Positions 5,130 through 6,556 of a stretch of 6,556 nt of DNA are shown piece by piece. The position numbers and the translations under genes were made by a program. Location: assembly GCA_019120235.1 (NCBI GenBank), contig DWVN01000011.1, positions 1 to 6,556 of the forward strand, given 5' to 3'. The notes under the pieces are model-generated. The model was not told the DNA's origin and did not search any database. It saw nothing but the letters and a program-made list of their open reading frames with translations. Each line of letters opens with the position of its first letter. Position 1 is the stretch's first letter. The DNA comes from Dwaynesavagella gallinarum. GTDB lineage: Bacteria; Bacillota; Clostridia; Clostridiales; Clostridiaceae.

Positions 5130-6029
5130 TTATATTTCTTTACTAGAATTAAAAATTTCTCCAAAAGTACTTGTAAGTGCAGATAAATTTTGCAATTCTG
5201 ACGGAATAATTATTTTAGTCGCTTTTCCATCTGCAACCTTTTCAAAAGTCTCAAGTGCTTTAATTGATAACACTTCTTTAGTTGGAGAAGCTTCATTCAT
5301 TAATTTTATACTTTCAGCTAACGCGGTTTGTATTTTTAATATTGCTTCTGCTTGACCTTCTGCTTCTTTTATTGCAGCTTGTTTCTTTGACTCTGCTATT
5401 AAAATTGTAGATTCTTTCTCTCCTTCTGCAAGAAGTATAGCAGATTTTTTCTCTCCTTCTGCCTTTAAAATAAGTTCTCTTCTTTCACGTTCAGCTTTCA
5501 TTTGTCTTTCCATAGCATCTTGTATTTCTTGAGGAGGTATAATATTCTTAAGCTCAACTCTGTTTATTCTTATTCCCCAAGAATCAGTTGCCTGATCTAA
5601 TATAATTCTCATCTTTCCATTTACAATATCCCTTGAAGTTAATGTTTCATCTAACTCAAGTTCTCCTATTACATTTCTAAGTGTTGTAACAGATAAATTC
5701 TCTATGGCTAAAATTGGATTTTCAACTCCATAAACATAAAGCTTTGGATCTGTTATCTGAAAAAAAACAACAGTATCTATCATCATAGTTACATTATCTT
5801 TAGTTATAACTGGTTGAGGATCAAAATCTACAACTCTTTCTTTTATTGATATTTTATTAGAAACCCTATCAACAAATGGTATCCTAAAATGAATACCTAC
5901 TTCTAAAGTCTTATAATATGCTCCAAGCCTTTCAATTACGTAAACATAAGCTTGTGGAACAATTACAATTCCGCCAAATATCAATATTAAAATTACAAAA
6001 AATATTAAAAAAAACACTAACAAAAACAT
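5130..6029 (-). CDS. SPFH/Band 7 (stomatin-prohibitin) membrane protein, paraslipin/QmcA type
   Basis: The 299-residue protein has one N-terminal membrane segment (about 2-24), an SPFH/Band 7 domain (about 25-180) and a long helical tail. Family landmarks: VIERLGAYYKTLEVGIHF (31-48), IPFVDRV (50-56), VITKDNV (74-80), LRNVIGELELDE (117-128), WGIRINRVELKNI (151-163), IPPQEIQ (164-170), AMERQMKAERERRE (172-185). Residues 189-232 form four tandem 11-residue repeats built around AEGEK or variants, a hendecad coiled coil. Such proteins oligomerise into membrane-bound rings or cages and organise microdomains, often with membrane proteases such as FtsH; this is family knowledge, not shown here. The ATG at 6029 has GGAGG five bases upstream. 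It follows nfeD by 15 bases, the classic stomatin-NfeD pairing, in the same operon. The match to the QmcA/paraslipin class is strong, to flotillin (FloA/FloT) weak. Confidence 0.95.
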   Translation of the reverse strand: MFLLVFFLIFFVILILIFGGIVIVPQAYVYVIERLGAYYKTLEVGIHFRIPFVDRVSNKISIKERVVDFDPQPVITKDNVTMMIDTVVFFQITDPKLYVYGVENPILAIENLSVTTLRNVIGELELDETLTSRDIVNGKMRIILDQATDSWGIRINRVELKNIIPPQEIQDAMERQMKAERERRELILKAEGEKKSAILLAEGEKESTILIAESKKQAAIKEAEGQAEAILKIQTALAESIKLMNEASPTKEVLSIKALETFEKVADGKATKIIIPSELQNLSALTSTFGEIFNSSKEI

Positions 6030-6044
6030 ACTTACCTCCCTTAA

Positions 6045-6488
6045 CTACACTTCTTCAACAATAACTTTAACTCCCTTTATATCACATATTTTAACTTTAG
6101 TACCTTCCTTTATAACAACATTATCATCTTTACTTAATGCAGACCAAATATTTTTATCTATAACTATCTCACCTTGATTTAATAAATTATTTATATCTTT
6201 TGTTACTAAACAAGTTCTACCTATTATAGAATCAACATTCGTATTTATCTTTTTAAAATTTGAAACCTTCGTTAAAAATCTTTTTGTTAAAATAATAGAA
6301 ATTATAGTAAATACTATAAAGACTATAATCTGATAATTTAAATTTCTAGTAAAAAATGAAGAAAAAAACGCAAATACACTTCCAATAATAAACCATACGG
6401 TTGATAAATTTATTGTTAAAACTTCAACAATAATTAAAATTAAAAATATTAGAAACCATAATGCGAGGTGAAAATAATTTACATCCAT
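6045..6488 (-). CDS. NfeD family membrane protein (short form, OB-fold C-terminus)
   Basis: This 147-residue protein is a short NfeD: three hydrophobic segments (about 8-24, 29-46 and 52-69) followed by a soluble five-strand OB-fold domain (about 84-147). The landmarks are GRTCLV (90-95), GEIVIDKNIWSA (106-117) and EGTKVKICDIKGVKVIVEE (128-146). It lacks the N-terminal ClpP-like serine protease domain of long NfeD proteins, so no catalysis is expected. Short NfeD proteins are encoded beside SPFH/stomatin genes and are thought to act as their membrane partner. Here it is the first gene of that pair, 15 bases upstream of the SPFH gene. The ATG at 6488-6486 is preceded by AAGGTGG with a 4-base spacer. 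E. coli YbbK, beside QmcA, is a comparable protein. Confidence 0.92.
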   Translation of the reverse strand: MDVNYFHLALWFLIFLILIIVEVLTINLSTVWFIIGSVFAFFSSFFTRNLNYQIIVFIVFTIISIILTKRFLTKVSNFKKINTNVDSIIGRTCLVTKDINNLLNQGEIVIDKNIWSALSKDDNVVIKEGTKVKICDIKGVKVIVEEV

Positions 6489-6517
6489 AAAACCACCTTC
6501 TTAAAACAACTAACACA

Positions 6518-6546
6518 TTAATAAATATATAATAATTTTTTATAAA
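6518..6546 (-). promoter_or_regulatory. Weak candidate promoter of the nfeD-SPFH operon
   Basis: On the minus strand TTTATA (6546-6541) and TATTAA (6523-6518) are 17 bp apart, each matching four of six consensus bases. The region is almost pure A/T, so many such pairs occur by chance. Position is favourable: transcription would begin near 6511, about 23 bases before nfeD. Confidence 0.28.
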
Positions 6547-6556
6547 AAATATCTTT

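Noticed and set aside
6535..6550. 16-bp perfect palindrome of A and T
   Set aside because: It is made of a T-run, AT and an A-run, expected by chance in DNA this rich in A and T, and has no flanking context inside the window.

Overview
The window is very A+T-rich throughout (roughly three quarters by eye). It uses AGA for most arginines, clear AGGAGG-type ribosome binding sites and several TTG starts. Together with the gene content (an iron or cobalamin lipoprotein binding protein, PopT/DUF368, a CYTH protein and an SPFH/NfeD pair) this suggests a low-G+C Gram-positive anaerobe of the Clostridia/Tissierellia type. That placement is inference. No rRNA, tRNA, CRISPR array, insertion sequence or phage gene is visible, and this looks like ordinary chromosome.

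Layout from left to right. (1) Positions 1-1859, minus strand, hold the start of a metal-chelate ABC uptake operon: a lipoprotein solute-binding protein (981-1859) followed, with an 11-base overlap, by a FecCD/BtuC-type permease (1-991). The permease runs off the left edge, and an ATPase gene is expected beyond it. (2) Positions 2019-2561, minus strand, encode a CYTH-domain protein whose start is moved inward by a clear ribosome binding site. (3) Positions 2674-3870, plus strand, encode a DHA1-type major facilitator exporter transcribed divergently from the CYTH gene. The gap between them holds two overlapping candidate promoters framed by a perfect 13-bp inverted repeat. A strong terminator overlaps the end of the exporter gene. 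(4) Positions 3895-4062, minus strand, encode a 55-residue single-pass membrane protein with a good ribosome binding site, easily missed because of its size. (5) Positions 4212-5036, minus strand, encode PopT (DUF368), the undecaprenyl-phosphate translocase family. A long-loop hairpin lies between it and the small gene. (6) Positions 5130-6488, minus strand, form an nfeD-SPFH (paraslipin/QmcA-like) two-gene operon that ends in a terminator before popT.

Functionally the window is a set of membrane and envelope genes in short independent units: chelated metal or corrinoid uptake, probable drug or metabolite efflux, recycling of the lipid carrier of wall synthesis, and a membrane-microdomain scaffold with its NfeD partner. 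No clearly new multi-gene system is evident. The parts most worth a second look are the dyad in the divergent promoter region, the unrecognised 55-residue membrane protein beside popT, and the 57-base hairpin element between them.
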